Below, piece by piece: positions 35,417 through 44,170 of a stretch of DNA of 64,000 nt (positions are counted from its first letter, which is position 1; every line of letters starts with the position of its first letter). The stretch spans positions 744,001 to 808,000 of the forward strand of contig NZ_CAMZOK010000001.1 in the NCBI RefSeq assembly GCF_947331465.1, read 5' to 3'. The notes beneath the pieces were generated by a model. That model searched no databases and had not been told where the DNA came from. It saw only the letters and a program-made list of their open reading frames with translations. Both the position numbers and the translations under genes were made by a program. The stretch comes from Shimia sp. Alg240-R146. Its GTDB lineage: Bacteria; Pseudomonadota; Alphaproteobacteria; Rhodobacterales; Rhodobacteraceae.

Positions 35417-35482
35417 GGGAGGGGGCTGTCTGCCCCCCGTCGCAAGCGACTCCCCCCGAGGATATTTTGGGCAAAAGGAAGC
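35417..35482 (+). repeat. Hairpin-rich intergenic element with GAGGATATTTT core
   Basis: The element contains GGGGGC-TGTCT-GCCCCC, then GTCGC-AA-GCGAC, then CTCCCCCCGAGGATATTTTGG split as CTCCCCCC and GAGGATATTTTGG; GGGGAG at its left can pair with CTCCCC. I recall near-identical elements in many intergenic regions of Rhodobacteraceae. It sits between phnK and phnL and ends at the phnL ribosome binding site. Confidence 0.55.
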
Positions 35483-35486
35483 TCTG

Positions 35487-36179
35487 ATGATCGAGATCAG
35501 GAACCTCAGCAAGACATTCACCCTGCACAATCAGGGTGGCGCAGTCATTCCGGTGATGCACGGCGCAGAGTTGGTGGTGGCGCCCGGTGAGTGCGTGGCG
35601 TTGACCGGCGCGTCGGGCGCCGGCAAGTCGACGTTGATGCGGATGATATACGGCAACTATCTCGCTGCGGGCGGGTCGATTGTCGTGGACGGCGTCGACG
35701 TCGTACAGGCGGAACCACGCGAGATTTTGGCGTTGCGGCGTGACGTGCTGGGCTATGTGAGCCAGTTTCTGCGCGTGGTGCCGCGCGTGCCAACCGTGGA
35801 TGTGGTGGCGGAGCCGTTGTTGGCGGTGGGGGCCGAAGGTGAAGCAGCGCGCGCCAAAGCGCGGGAGTTGTTGGCGCGGTTGAATATTCCCGAAAGGCTG
35901 TGGTCGTTGTCGCCAACATCCTTTTCAGGCGGCGAGCAGCAGCGCGTGAACATCGCGCGCGGTTTTGCGCACGACTATCCGGCGATGTTGCTGGATGAGC
36001 CTACGGCGAGTTTGGATGCAACCAACCGCGAGACGGTGCTGAGCCTCATAGAAGAGGCAAAGGCGCGTGGTGCTGCCATCGTTGGCATTTTTCACGATGA
36101 AGCGGCGCGGGCGCGGGTTTGCGATCGCGAGATCGACGTGTCGATCTATACTCCAGGTTTGACGGCGGGAGCTGCATGA
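35487..36179 (+). CDS. phnL: C-P lyase ABC-type subunit PhnL
   Basis: A 230-residue ABC ATPase-like subunit of the C-P lyase system. Walker A GASGAGKST, signature FSGGEQQRVNIARGF and Walker B MLLDEPTASLD are intact. An AAGGAAG lies before the ATG. It overlaps phnN by ATGA. It acts together with PhnI/PhnK rather than as a membrane transporter, since phnC already serves the importer. Confidence 0.94.
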   Translation: MIEIRNLSKTFTLHNQGGAVIPVMHGAELVVAPGECVALTGASGAGKSTLMRMIYGNYLAAGGSIVVDGVDVVQAEPREILALRRDVLGYVSQFLRVVPRVPTVDVVAEPLLAVGAEGEAARAKARELLARLNIPERLWSLSPTSFSGGEQQRVNIARGFAHDYPAMLLDEPTASLDATNRETVLSLIEEAKARGAAIVGIFHDEAARARVCDREIDVSIYTPGLTAGAA

Positions 36180-36721
36180 TGGCGGTGCGCGTGATCGGTG
36201 TTGTCGGGCCATCCGGCGTAGGCAAGGATACCGTGATGGAAGCCTTGGCAGCGGCGGACGCACGGGTGCGGCTGGTTCGGCGGGTGATCACGCGGGCGGC
36301 CGGTGCGGGCGGTGAAAACTCGGTTGGTGCAACCGAGGCGGAATTTGATGCATTTGTCGCGCAAGACGCTTTTGCCTTGTGGTGGGCCGCGCATGGGCTG
36401 CTCTATGGCGTGCCGCGTGACGGGCTGGCGGTTGATGACGCGGACGCGGTTGTGTTGGTGAACTTGTCGCGCAGCATTCTCGACAAGGCGCGCGCGGCAT
36501 TTGACGATTTTGCAGTGCTCTCTTTGACAGCCGACATTCCAACTCTGGCGGCGCGATTGGCGGCACGGGGACGGGAGAGCGCGAAAGAGATTGAAGGCCG
36601 TTTGGAGCGGGCCGCCAGTGAGCAACCGCAGGGCGCGGATGTGATTGAGATTTCCAATGACGGCGCGCTTGAGGAGACCGTGGCGCGGGCTTTGGCCGCG
36701 CTTCAGCCGGTGAGGGTATGA
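36176..36721 (+). CDS. phnN: Ribose 1,5-bisphosphate phosphokinase PhnN
   Basis: A 181-residue P-loop kinase that phosphorylates ribose 1,5-bisphosphate to PRPP, the last step of the C-P lyase salvage. Walker A is GPSGVGKDT near the N-terminus, and the guanylate-kinase-like fold is suggested by RRVITRAAGAGGENSVGATE. The start overlaps the phnL stop (ATGA). The 3' end overlaps the convergent DUF1045 gene by 19 bases. Confidence 0.9.
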   Translation: MMAVRVIGVVGPSGVGKDTVMEALAAADARVRLVRRVITRAAGAGGENSVGATEAEFDAFVAQDAFALWWAAHGLLYGVPRDGLAVDDADAVVLVNLSRSILDKARAAFDDFAVLSLTADIPTLAARLAARGRESAKEIEGRLERAASEQPQGADVIEISNDGALEETVARALAALQPVRV

Positions 36722-37386
36722 CGTTGGATTTCGTGAAACATTCCTGCTTCGTCCTCGCCCACGAGGGTCAGGCTGTCGACCACAAACGGGGTTGGCAAAA
36801 ACGGGGTCACGTGCGGCGTCAGCGCAGCAATTGTGGCCTCGGCGTTTTTGCCAAGGCGACCGGACATAGTGATGTGAAAGCGGAACTCGTCCATCACATA
36901 GGGGTAGCCCCATTGCGCCAAGAGCTGCTCTTGGCGGGCGGAAAGGCTGGATTTACGACGACGCTCCAGCTCGTCCGCGCTGGGTGGTGCGCGAAAAGCA
37001 TCGAGATCGCGTACGGCATGACCCGCGAGCGCGGCCAAGGACGCCTGATCACCGATGATGGTCAACGCGATAAAGCTGCCGATGCGCGACAGTTGCAGAC
37101 CGTCCAGCGCCACCGGCGCGAGGTTGGTGCAAAGCGCGCTGAAGGCGCTGCGCAGACCCGCAATTTCGGTGCCCTCTGCGAGAAAAAACGGCGGTTTGAT
37201 TGTGCCGTGCAGGCCGTATTTGCGCGGCGTCGCGGTGATTTCAGCGATTTGCAGGGGCAAATCGTTTACATGGGGATGCGCCACTGCCGTGCCGGTGATC
37301 ACGTCCCAACCCAACCAAGCCGCACCAAAATCAGCCAATGCGCCAGGACGCGGTGTGTAGTAAATGCCGTATCTTCGGAACTGCAT
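36703..37386 (-). CDS. DUF1045 phosphonate-locus protein, 2H phosphoesterase-like
   Basis: A 227-residue protein of the DUF1045 family regularly found in phn loci. I chose the ATG at 37386 (MQFRRYGIYYTPRPG), preceded by GAAAGAG. Two H-x-T motifs, H60-G-T62 (YGLHGTIKPPF) and H171-I-T173 (FRFHITMSGRL), are the signature of the 2H phosphoesterase fold, which acts on cyclic phosphates and 2'-5' bonds. No phnP is seen in the window, so this protein may open the ribose 1,2-cyclic phosphate made by PhnJ (inference). It is encoded against phnN (19-base overlap) and divergent from the second phnM. Confidence 0.85.
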   Translation of the reverse strand: MQFRRYGIYYTPRPGALADFGAAWLGWDVITGTAVAHPHVNDLPLQIAEITATPRKYGLHGTIKPPFFLAEGTEIAGLRSAFSALCTNLAPVALDGLQLSRIGSFIALTIIGDQASLAALAGHAVRDLDAFRAPPSADELERRRKSSLSARQEQLLAQWGYPYVMDEFRFHITMSGRLGKNAEATIAALTPHVTPFLPTPFVVDSLTLVGEDEAGMFHEIQRHTLTG

Positions 37387-37438
37387 GATGACTCTTTCAA
37401 CCTTTTGACAGCGAATGCCAAGAATGCGTGACACCCAC

Positions 37439-38584
37439 ATGACACAAGAGATGATCCTTGCAAATGCCACCCTTGTTTTGCCCAACGAGACCGTAACCGG
37501 GTCTATTGTTGTGCGCGACGGGCTGATTGCTGAGATGGACCAGGGGGCCGCTGTGCCAAGCGGCGCGCAGGACTGCGAGGGGGACTATGTCGCTCCGGGT
37601 CTGGTCGAGTTGCACACCGACAACCTTGAGCGACACATGCGGCCACGGCCCAAAGTGGACTGGCCGCATCAGGCGGCGATTGTGGCGCATGACGCCGAGC
37701 TGGCGAGTGTTGGCATCACGACGGTATTTGATGCGCTGCGCGTCGGGTCGATCTTGAGCGATCCAAACAAGAAATACGGGAAATATGCGCGGTCGGTGGC
37801 GAATGAGATCCTGTCGATGCGCGACAGCGGCGGGTTGCGGATCAGCCACCACATCCATTTGCGTGCCGAAACCTGTTCGGAGACATTGGTGGAGGAGTTG
37901 GAAGAGTTCGGTCCAGAAGACCGTATCGGCATCGTGAGCTTGATGGATCACACGCCGGGGCAGCGCCAGTTCACGGATCTGTCGAAATTTGAGGCCTATG
38001 TTCGCGGCAAGTACGCGATGGATGCGGATGGGTTTGACGAGTACATGGCGTTTCTTGTTGGGCTGCATGACACGTTCGGTCTCAAACATGAGCGTGCCAC
38101 GGTTGACGCTGCGGAGCGGTTCGGTGCGGTATTGGCAAGCCACGATGACACGACGGCGGCTCAGGTGGCCACATCGGCGGGCTATGGTATTCGCTTGGCG
38201 GAGTTTCCAACCACGGTCGAAGCCGCAAAGGCGAACCATACCCACGGCATTGCCAATATCATGGGCGGGCCGAACCTAGTGCGCGGCGGATCACATTCGG
38301 GCAACGTCGCGGCGATGGAGTTGGCGGAGAAAGGCCTGTTGGACATTCTGTCGTCGGATTATGTGCCGTCGTCTTTGTTGTTGGGCGCTGTCATGCTTGG
38401 CAATCAATGGGGTGACATGGCCAAGGGGCTGCGCACGGTCACAGCCGCGCCTGCGGAATACACCAATTTGACGGATCGCGGGCGCTTGGCGGTGGGACTG
38501 CAAGCTGACCTGATCCGATTTAGATTGACCGAAGGTGTGCCTGCGTTGCGGGCCGTGTGGCACAAAGGGGTGCGGGCGGCTTAA
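37439..38584 (+). CDS. phnM: RPnTP hydrolase PhnM (canonical)
   Basis: Releases pyrophosphate from alkylphosphonate-ribose triphosphate before C-P cleavage. It shows the canonical PhnM motifs: ELHTDNLERHMRPRP, the SLMDHTPGQRQF segment, LASHDDTT, GGPNLVRGGSHSGNVAA and LLDILSSDYVPSSLL. I chose the ATG at 37439 (MTQEMILANATLVLP), as in related proteins; the in-frame ATG at 37415 would give eight more residues. About 381 residues. Its end overlaps a minus-strand GNAT gene by four bases. Confidence 0.92.
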   Translation: MTQEMILANATLVLPNETVTGSIVVRDGLIAEMDQGAAVPSGAQDCEGDYVAPGLVELHTDNLERHMRPRPKVDWPHQAAIVAHDAELASVGITTVFDALRVGSILSDPNKKYGKYARSVANEILSMRDSGGLRISHHIHLRAETCSETLVEELEEFGPEDRIGIVSLMDHTPGQRQFTDLSKFEAYVRGKYAMDADGFDEYMAFLVGLHDTFGLKHERATVDAAERFGAVLASHDDTTAAQVATSAGYGIRLAEFPTTVEAAKANHTHGIANIMGGPNLVRGGSHSGNVAAMELAEKGLLDILSSDYVPSSLLLGAVMLGNQWGDMAKGLRTVTAAPAEYTNLTDRGRLAVGLQADLIRFRLTEGVPALRAVWHKGVRAA

Positions 38585-38940
38585 AGTTGGTCAAAGGCCG
38601 CGGCGTAGGACACTGCGAAAGGCGTCTTTAGCGCACCGGGTGTCAGCTCAAGCGCCATGAAGTACGGCCCGGCAAAGACATTGGTGAAGCCTTTGGCGAT
38701 GTCCACCGAATAGCCGAAACGTGTGTAGTAGTCCGGGTTGCCCAAAACAAAGCTGGCTTGCCAGCCGTCCATTTGCGCTTGGGACAAGCCACGGCGGATG
38801 AGCTGCGCGCCTATGCCTTGTTTCTGGTGATCGGGTGCGACGGAGACTGGCGCGAGGCCCAAGGCGCGGACGGGTGCGGCCATGGGCGAGAACATCACAT
38901 GGCCGATGATGTCACCGGGCGTTTCAGGGCGAATATGCAT
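38581..38940 (-). CDS. GNAT acetyltransferase, internally shortened
   Basis: A 119-residue protein beginning MHIRPETPGD and jumping directly to IIGHVMFSP, then LAPVSVAPDHQKQGIGAQLI (the acetyl-CoA binding strand and loop) and GNPDYYTRFGY. Related YhbS-type GNAT proteins are about 165 residues, with some 45 residues (first strand, helices 1-2 and the second strand) between these two segments. The gap is in frame, so an internal deletion is likely and activity is doubtful. It is convergent with phnM, and the following 330 bases hold no gene. Confidence 0.75.
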   Translation of the reverse strand: MHIRPETPGDIIGHVMFSPMAAPVRALGLAPVSVAPDHQKQGIGAQLIRRGLSQAQMDGWQASFVLGNPDYYTRFGYSVDIAKGFTNVFAGPYFMALELTPGALKTPFAVSYAAAFDQL

Positions 38941-39269
38941 AAAGCGAGATTAGGGGCTGTGGCATTTGAAGTCTATTGTCAGGGATAGGGTTGCAGCTCG
39001 TTTGGCGGTGCGAGATCGCCCTAAAAACTGCAGGTAGCAACCGGATTTCGTGCGGAGTCAGACACGCACAGAAGAAGACGTTAGGCCGCTTGCAGAAAAC
39101 GCTCACATTGCGCCGCTCCTGCGTTTACTTTGCAAGGTGGCGGAGGTCTGCTCGGGAGGTTGACGGTTGCGAAACCCGCGTTTACAAAAATGGTTCAGGG
39201 GTCTGCAAGAACCTCGTGAGGCGCCAGCCCAAACTTGCATCCTTCCAACCTGTTCAAGGAGGATGCTTT
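38941..39269. other. Gap without a recognisable gene before chrB
   Basis: About 330 bases, presumably containing the chrBA promoter and the start signals of the GNAT gene. Open frames crossing it lack ribosome binding sites. I see no clear palindrome or repeat. Confidence 0.5.
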
Positions 39270-40088
39270 ATGGCGTCATACAATGAAATCCCCGTTTCGA
39301 CATTGGCCCGCTTGGTGGGCACACCAGACTGCCCCGTGCTTTTAGATGTGCGCATAGATGCAGATTTCGAAGCGGACCCGCACCTGATCCCCGGCGCGGT
39401 CCGTCATCCCTTTCTAGACGTGCTTGAACTAGCCGACGCGCTCGTGGGCCGTTCTGTTGTCATCTATTGTCAGAAGGGCCTGAAGATCAGCCAGGGTGCT
39501 GCTGCGTTGTTGCGATCAGCCGGTGTGAAGGCGGAAGTCCTTGAAGGCGGCCAGTTCGCGTGGAGGGATGCCGGACATCCGATGGTTCTTGCTGAAAAGC
39601 TCCCGCCGCTTGATGCCAGCGGGCGCACGGTCTGGGTCACGCGACACAGGCCAAAGATCGACCGGATCGCCTGTCCCTGGCTTATTCGCCGGTTTATCGA
39701 TCCAAACGCTCAAATACTTTTCGTCGCAGCCTCGCAGGTCTCCAATGTGGCGGAACGTTTTAGTGCGACGCCCTTCGACATCGAAGACGTGTTCTGGAGT
39801 CATCGCGGCGAAAAATGCACATTCGATACGATGGTTGAAGAATTTGGCATTAAACATAAAGCGTTGGAGCGATTGGCCTTAATCGTTCGCGGTGCCGACA
39901 CCAACAGGCATGATCTGGCCCCTGAAACAGCAGGGCTTCTTGCCGCCTCATTGGGCCTGTCGCGAATGTATCGCGACGACCTTGAACAACTCGAAGCTGG
40001 CATGGTTCTTTATGATGCATTCTATCGATGGGCGCGCGATGCGACGGCCGAAGGACACGACTGGCCTGCCGCGTCGGCGAGGGGATAG
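39270..40088 (+). CDS. chrB: Rhodanese-ChrB fusion, chromate resistance protein
   Basis: A 272-residue two-domain protein. Residues 1-105 form a rhodanese-like domain with a loop cysteine C67 (VVIYCQKGLKISQG). Residues 117-265 match the ChrB C-terminal domain (TRHRPKIDRIACPWLIRRFI, then FWSHRGEKCTFDTMVEEF and an EFGIKHKALERLALIVRGAD stretch). The ATG at 39270 has a perfect AAGGAGG 7 bases upstream; a longer reading frame from 38976 is unsupported. It lies 3 bases before chrA. ChrB proteins are linked to chromate sensing; here the usual N-terminal part is replaced by rhodanese. Confidence 0.85.
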   Translation: MASYNEIPVSTLARLVGTPDCPVLLDVRIDADFEADPHLIPGAVRHPFLDVLELADALVGRSVVIYCQKGLKISQGAAALLRSAGVKAEVLEGGQFAWRDAGHPMVLAEKLPPLDASGRTVWVTRHRPKIDRIACPWLIRRFIDPNAQILFVAASQVSNVAERFSATPFDIEDVFWSHRGEKCTFDTMVEEFGIKHKALERLALIVRGADTNRHDLAPETAGLLAASLGLSRMYRDDLEQLEAGMVLYDAFYRWARDATAEGHDWPAASARG

Positions 40089-40091
40089 ATC

Positions 40092-41384
40092 ATGAGTTTA
40101 TCCAGTAACGTGCGGGTTGATGAAACCCCGACGCTTGCGGAAGCGACACAGGTTTGGTGGAAGATCGGTATTCTGTCGTTCGGGGGGCCGGCGGCCCAGA
40201 TCGCGCTTATGCATAAAGAGATCGTCGAGGACCGCAGTTGGCTTTCTGAGCAGCAATTCCTGAATGCGTTGAGCTTTTGTATGCTCTTGCCTGGCCCTGA
40301 GGCGATGCAATTGGCAACCTATGCCGGGTGGCGGTTGCATGGCACGCGAGGGGGTCTGATCGCGGGGCTGTTGTTTGTGCTGCCCGGTGCCGTTGTGATC
40401 ATGATGCTAGCGGCGATTTACAGCATCTATGGCAACGTGCCCCTCGTAGAGGCTTTGTTTTATGGCATCAAGGCAGCCGTTCTGGTGATCGTGGTTGAGG
40501 CGCTGATGCGGGTCGCGAAAAAGGCGCTTTCGCAGCGCGTGCACTGGATCATCGCCGGTATGACGTTTGTTGGGTTGTTCTTTCTGTCCATTCCATACCC
40601 GCTGATCGTGCTTATTGCGGGAGTGTTTGGCTGGTTCATGGGAACTCCGGATGCAGATGGGCAGACCATTGGCACCGCGCATGTGTCGGTCCGCAAGACC
40701 ATTGGCACAATTGTCCTGTGGCTGGCGATCTGGCTTTTGCCGCTGATGGCTCTCGCAGGTTCGGGCGCGCCGGAACTTCTGGTCGAAGTCGGCATGTTCT
40801 TCTCGACGCTTGCCGTTGTGACCTTTGGCGGTGCCTACGCGGTCCTCGCCTATATGGCGCAGGATGTTGTGGGGCACTTCGGCTGGTTGACAGCGGGGGA
40901 GGTTGTCGATGCGCTCGGCTTGGCCGAAACCACGCCCGGGCCGCTTATTCTGGTTACGCAATTCGTCGGGTTTCTTGCAGGGTTCAAAGAGGGCGGGCTT
41001 CTTCTTGGGCTGAGCGCTGCTGTGGTGGCTCTATGGGTCACCTTCGCGCCGTGCTTTCTCTGGATTTTTGCCGGTGCCCCATACATCGAATGGATATCAA
41101 GCCAACCGAGGCTGCGAGGAGCTCTCAAGGCGATCACTGCCGCAGTCGTTGGTGTCATCCTAAATCTCTCGATCTGGTTCGCGATGCATGTGTTGTTCGC
41201 TGACGTCAGTCAGCAGAAGCTTGGGCCTATCACGCTTTGGAGGCCGGACATTGAAACCGTCGAATGGCTCACTGTCGCCCTGTTCCTTATTAGCGGGTTT
41301 TTGGCCTTTCGGTTGCACTGGGGTATCATCAGGGTTCTCTTCGTCGCGGCGCTTCTGGGCGCTGGTTTGCGACTGCTGATCTGA
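40092..41384 (+). CDS. chrA: Chromate efflux transporter ChrA
   Basis: Inner-membrane CHR-family transporter, 430 residues, bidomain (long-chain) type. Each half starts with the CHR motif: FGGPAAQIALMHKEIVEDR with FCMLLPGPEAMQLATYAG in the first, and TFGGAYAVLAYMAQDVV with GLAETTPGPLILVTQFVG in the second. It expels chromate using the proton motive force and is coupled with the chrB gene. A strong terminator shared with pckA follows. Confidence 0.94.
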   Translation: MSLSSNVRVDETPTLAEATQVWWKIGILSFGGPAAQIALMHKEIVEDRSWLSEQQFLNALSFCMLLPGPEAMQLATYAGWRLHGTRGGLIAGLLFVLPGAVVIMMLAAIYSIYGNVPLVEALFYGIKAAVLVIVVEALMRVAKKALSQRVHWIIAGMTFVGLFFLSIPYPLIVLIAGVFGWFMGTPDADGQTIGTAHVSVRKTIGTIVLWLAIWLLPLMALAGSGAPELLVEVGMFFSTLAVVTFGGAYAVLAYMAQDVVGHFGWLTAGEVVDALGLAETTPGPLILVTQFVGFLAGFKEGGLLLGLSAAVVALWVTFAPCFLWIFAGAPYIEWISSQPRLRGALKAITAAVVGVILNLSIWFAMHVLFADVSQQKLGPITLWRPDIETVEWLTVALFLISGFLAFRLHWGIIRVLFVAALLGAGLRLLI

Positions 41385-41422
41385 CGCCAGATATACTTGG
41401 TGCTTGGCGGACGGACCCAACG

Positions 41423-41452
41423 AAAAAGCCCCGGCTTTCGCCGGGGCTTTTT
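41423..41452. terminator. Bidirectional terminator between chrA and pckA
   Basis: AAAAAGCCCCGG / CCGGGGCTTTTT with a six-base loop. A-run and T-run flank both sides, so it can serve both convergent genes. Confidence 0.85.
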
Positions 41453-41472
41453 GAATTCGTCTGTCGTCAAGC

Positions 41473-43071
41473 TTAGCCGATTGCAGCCGCTTTCACGTCT
41501 GCGTCGATGTAGGGCAGGTATTGCTCGAAGTTGTCAGCAAACATGCCCACCAGTTTGGCGGCTTGGGCGTCATAGGCGTCTTTGTCGGCCCATGTGCTGC
41601 GTGGATCGAGCAGGCTGTCATCAACACCTGGTACAGAGACGGGCACTTCGAAGCCGAAGTTGGCGTCTTTGCGGAACTCAACGTGGTTGAGCGAGCCGTC
41701 GAGCGCTGCGGTCAGCAAAGCGCGGGTGGCTTTGATCGGCATACGCGAGCCTGTACCATAAGCGCCACCGGTCCAGCCGGTGTTGACCAGCCAGCAGGTG
41801 GTGCCGTGCTCGGCAATCTTTTGACGCAGCAGGGCGCCGTACGCTTCGGGGCGACGTGGCATGAAAGGCGCGCCAAAGCAGGTCGAGAAGGCAGGTGATG
41901 GTTCGGTCACGCCACGCTCGGTGCCAGCCATTTTGGCGGTGAAGCCCGACAGGAAGTGATATTCTGCTTGCGCGGGTGTCAGGCGGGCCACCGGAGGCAG
42001 CACACCGAATGCGTCGCAGGTCAGCATGATCACGTTCTTGGGGTGGCCGCCTAAGCCGTTGTCCGACGCGTTCGGGATCGACTCCAGAGGATAGGCGCAG
42101 CGCATGTTCTCGGTCAGGCTGCTGTCCTCAAAATCGAGTTCCTTGGTGTCTTCGTCGTAGACCATGTTCTCGATCACAGTGCCGAACATTTGCGTGGTGG
42201 CGTAGATTTCTGGCTCTGCTTCGGGGTTGAGGCCGATAGTCTTGGCGTAGCAGCCGCCTTCGAAGTTGAAGGTGCCGCGATCGGACCAGCCGTGCTCGTC
42301 ATCGCCGATCAGCGTCCGGTTGGGGTCAGCAGAAAGCGTGGTTTTGCCGGTGCCGGAGAGACCAAAGAACACGGCGCTGTCGACCGGGTTGCCTTTGGCA
42401 TGGTTGGCGGAGCAGTGCATCGGCATGATGCCTTTTTCCGGCAAGATGTAGTTCAACAGGCCAAAGACGGATTTCTTGTTTTCGCCGGCGTATTCGGTGT
42501 TGCCGATCAGGATCATCTTTTTGTCGATGTTCACGGCAATCACTGTCTCGGTGCGGCAGCCGTGCTTTTTCGGGTCCGCCTTGAAGGTCGGGCAGTTGAT
42601 GATGGTATAATCAGCCACGAATGTGTCCAGCGCGTCGCGGGTGGGACGGCGCAGCAAGTGGCGGATAAAGAGGTTGTGCCAAGCCAATTCGTTTACCACA
42701 CGCACGTTGATTGCGTGGGTTGGGTCGGCGCCGGCTGTCAGATCCTGCACAAAGTATTCGCCGCCTTTCATATGCTCGAGCATATCGGCGTGCAGGCGAT
42801 CAAAGGCGTCTGCTTCCATCGGGGCGTTGTTTTCCCACCAGATGGTGTCTTCGGTGGTGGGGGTGCGGACGGTGAATTTGTCCTTGGGCGAGCGGCCGGT
42901 GAATTCACCGGTGCTGACAAGGAATGTGCCGCCATTGCCCAGAGTGCCCTCGCCACGCTTAAGCGCGTTTTCGATCAGGGCGGGCTCCATAAAGTTGTAA
43001 TAGACATTTCCCAGACCTTCGATCCCTTGATCTTGCAGGCGGAAGTTCGGGTTTACCCGTCCAAATGTCAT
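41473..43071 (-). CDS. pckA: Phosphoenolpyruvate carboxykinase (ATP)
   Basis: Gluconeogenic enzyme converting oxaloacetate and ATP to PEP and CO2. Its 532 residues fit the ATP-type family. Kinase-1a loop [11 protein letters not shown], metal-site segment [12 protein letters not shown] and the [20 protein letters not shown] region are present. A GGAGT lies before the ATG. The 373-base gap to chvI holds tandem GTTAGCGCAATCAAATG repeats likely to control it. The pckA-chvI-chvG arrangement is conserved in alphaproteobacteria. Confidence 0.96.
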   Translation of the reverse strand: MTFGRVNPNFRLQDQGIEGLGNVYYNFMEPALIENALKRGEGTLGNGGTFLVSTGEFTGRSPKDKFTVRTPTTEDTIWWENNAPMEADAFDRLHADMLEHMKGGEYFVQDLTAGADPTHAINVRVVNELAWHNLFIRHLLRRPTRDALDTFVADYTIINCPTFKADPKKHGCRTETVIAVNIDKKMILIGNTEYAGENKKSVFGLLNYILPEKGIMPMHCSANHAKGNPVDSAVFFGLSGTGKTTLSADPNRTLIGDDEHGWSDRGTFNFEGGCYAKTIGLNPEAEPEIYATTQMFGTVIENMVYDEDTKELDFEDSSLTENMRCAYPLESIPNASDNGLGGHPKNVIMLTCDAFGVLPPVARLTPAQAEYHFLSGFTAKMAGTERGVTEPSPAFSTCFGAPFMPRRPEAYGALLRQKIAEHGTTCWLVNTGWTGGAYGTGSRMPIKATRALLTAALDGSLNHVEFRKDANFGFEVPVSVPGVDDSLLDPRSTWADKDAYDAQAAKLVGMFADNFEQYLPYIDADVKAAAIG

Positions 43072-43214
43072 TTTTTACACTCCTGTAGCCGCATTTTGTT
43101 GGCGGCGGTCCTTTTAAGCCCTCGGAACGAAATAATCTTGCGCGTTCAAACGCTCCGAAGCGTGACACGGCGGTCATAACATGCGGTTTCCAAGGATGAA
43201 CAGGCGGCTTTGAC

Positions 43215-43293
43215 GCAGTTAGCGCAATCAAATGCAGGTTAGCGCAATCAAATGTTCCTATTGGCGCCTGGGTGCCCGTTTGCGCAACAAAAG
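43215..43293. promoter_or_regulatory. Phased repeat array upstream of pckA and chvI
   Basis: GTTAGCGCAATCAAATG occurs exactly at 43218-43234 and 43238-43254. A variant, GTTTGCGCAACAAAAG, lies at 43278, and TTGGCGCC at about 43261 keeps the roughly 20-base period. GTTAGCGC-AATC resembles half of a LacI-family palindrome (GTTAGCGCTAAC-like). Candidate multi-site operator for pckA and/or chvIG; function inferred. Confidence 0.5.
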
Positions 43294-43444
43294 TGAGACA
43301 AATTAGCCATTCGGAAGTGAATTTGAGGCCAAATGAGGGCGAAATAAGACGCGAATCGCACTTTTACATTGATTGCCGGAGTCCCTAATGCGCATACTGG
43401 CGCAAAAAACAGGCAATAAAACGAGCAACATAAGGATCTGACAG

Positions 43445-44146
43445 ATGTCGAAGATCGCCTTGGTGGACGACGACAGGAATATCCTGACGTCCGTATCTAT
43501 GACCCTTGAGGCAGAGGGATTTGAAGTAGAGACCTACAATGACGGCCAGCAAGCGCTGGACGCATTTAACAAAAAACTCCCGGACATGGCCGTCCTGGAT
43601 ATCAAAATGCCGCGCATGGATGGCATGGACCTGTTGCAGCGTTTGCGACAGAAAACCGCGATGCCGGTGATTTTCCTGACGTCTAAAGATGACGAGATCG
43701 ATGAGGTTCTCGGCCTGCGCATGGGGGCGGACGATTACGTCAAAAAGCCATTCTCGCAGCGTCTTTTGGTTGAACGCATCCGCGCGCTTCTGCGTCGGCA
43801 GGAAGCAGTCGACGGCGAAATCGTCGGCGATACCGAAGATACAAAGATCATGGAGCGCGGCGAGTTGACGATGGATCCGCTGCGCCACTCGGTCAGCTGG
43901 AAGGGTCAGGACGTGACCCTGACGGTGACGGAATTCCTGTTGCTGCAGGCGCTGGCACAGCGTCCCGGTTTTGTGAAAAGCCGCGATCAGCTGATGGATG
44001 TGGCCTATGACGATCAGGTCTATGTCGATGACCGTACAATTGACAGCCATATCAAGCGTTTGCGCAAGAAGATGCGGACTGCTGATTCTGACTTCTCAGC
44101 GATTGAGACGCTCTATGGCATCGGTTATAGGTACAACGAAGAGTAA
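43445..44146 (+). CDS. chvI: Two-component response regulator ChvI
   Basis: OmpR/PhoB-type regulator of 233 residues. Receiver domain (1-120) with acidic pocket D8-D10, phospho-acceptor D52 ([11 protein letters not shown]) and K104-type lysine in DDYVKKPFS; winged-helix output domain (about 135-230, [20 protein letters not shown]). It pairs with the ChvG kinase 24 bases downstream. ChvGI in alphaproteobacteria responds to acidity and envelope state and influences carbon metabolism genes; the exact regulon here is unknown. Confidence 0.93.
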   Translation: MSKIALVDDDRNILTSVSMTLEAEGFEVETYNDGQQALDAFNKKLPDMAVLDIKMPRMDGMDLLQRLRQKTAMPVIFLTSKDDEIDEVLGLRMGADDYVKKPFSQRLLVERIRALLRRQEAVDGEIVGDTEDTKIMERGELTMDPLRHSVSWKGQDVTLTVTEFLLLQALAQRPGFVKSRDQLMDVAYDDQVYVDDRTIDSHIKRLRKKMRTADSDFSAIETLYGIGYRYNEE

Positions 44147-44170
44147 CGACGCAAGGCCGGAAGGACCGAC

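Noticed and set aside
38924-39106. 60-residue minus-strand open frame before chrB
   Set aside because: Cys/Pro-rich random-looking sequence without a start signal; overlaps the GNAT start region.
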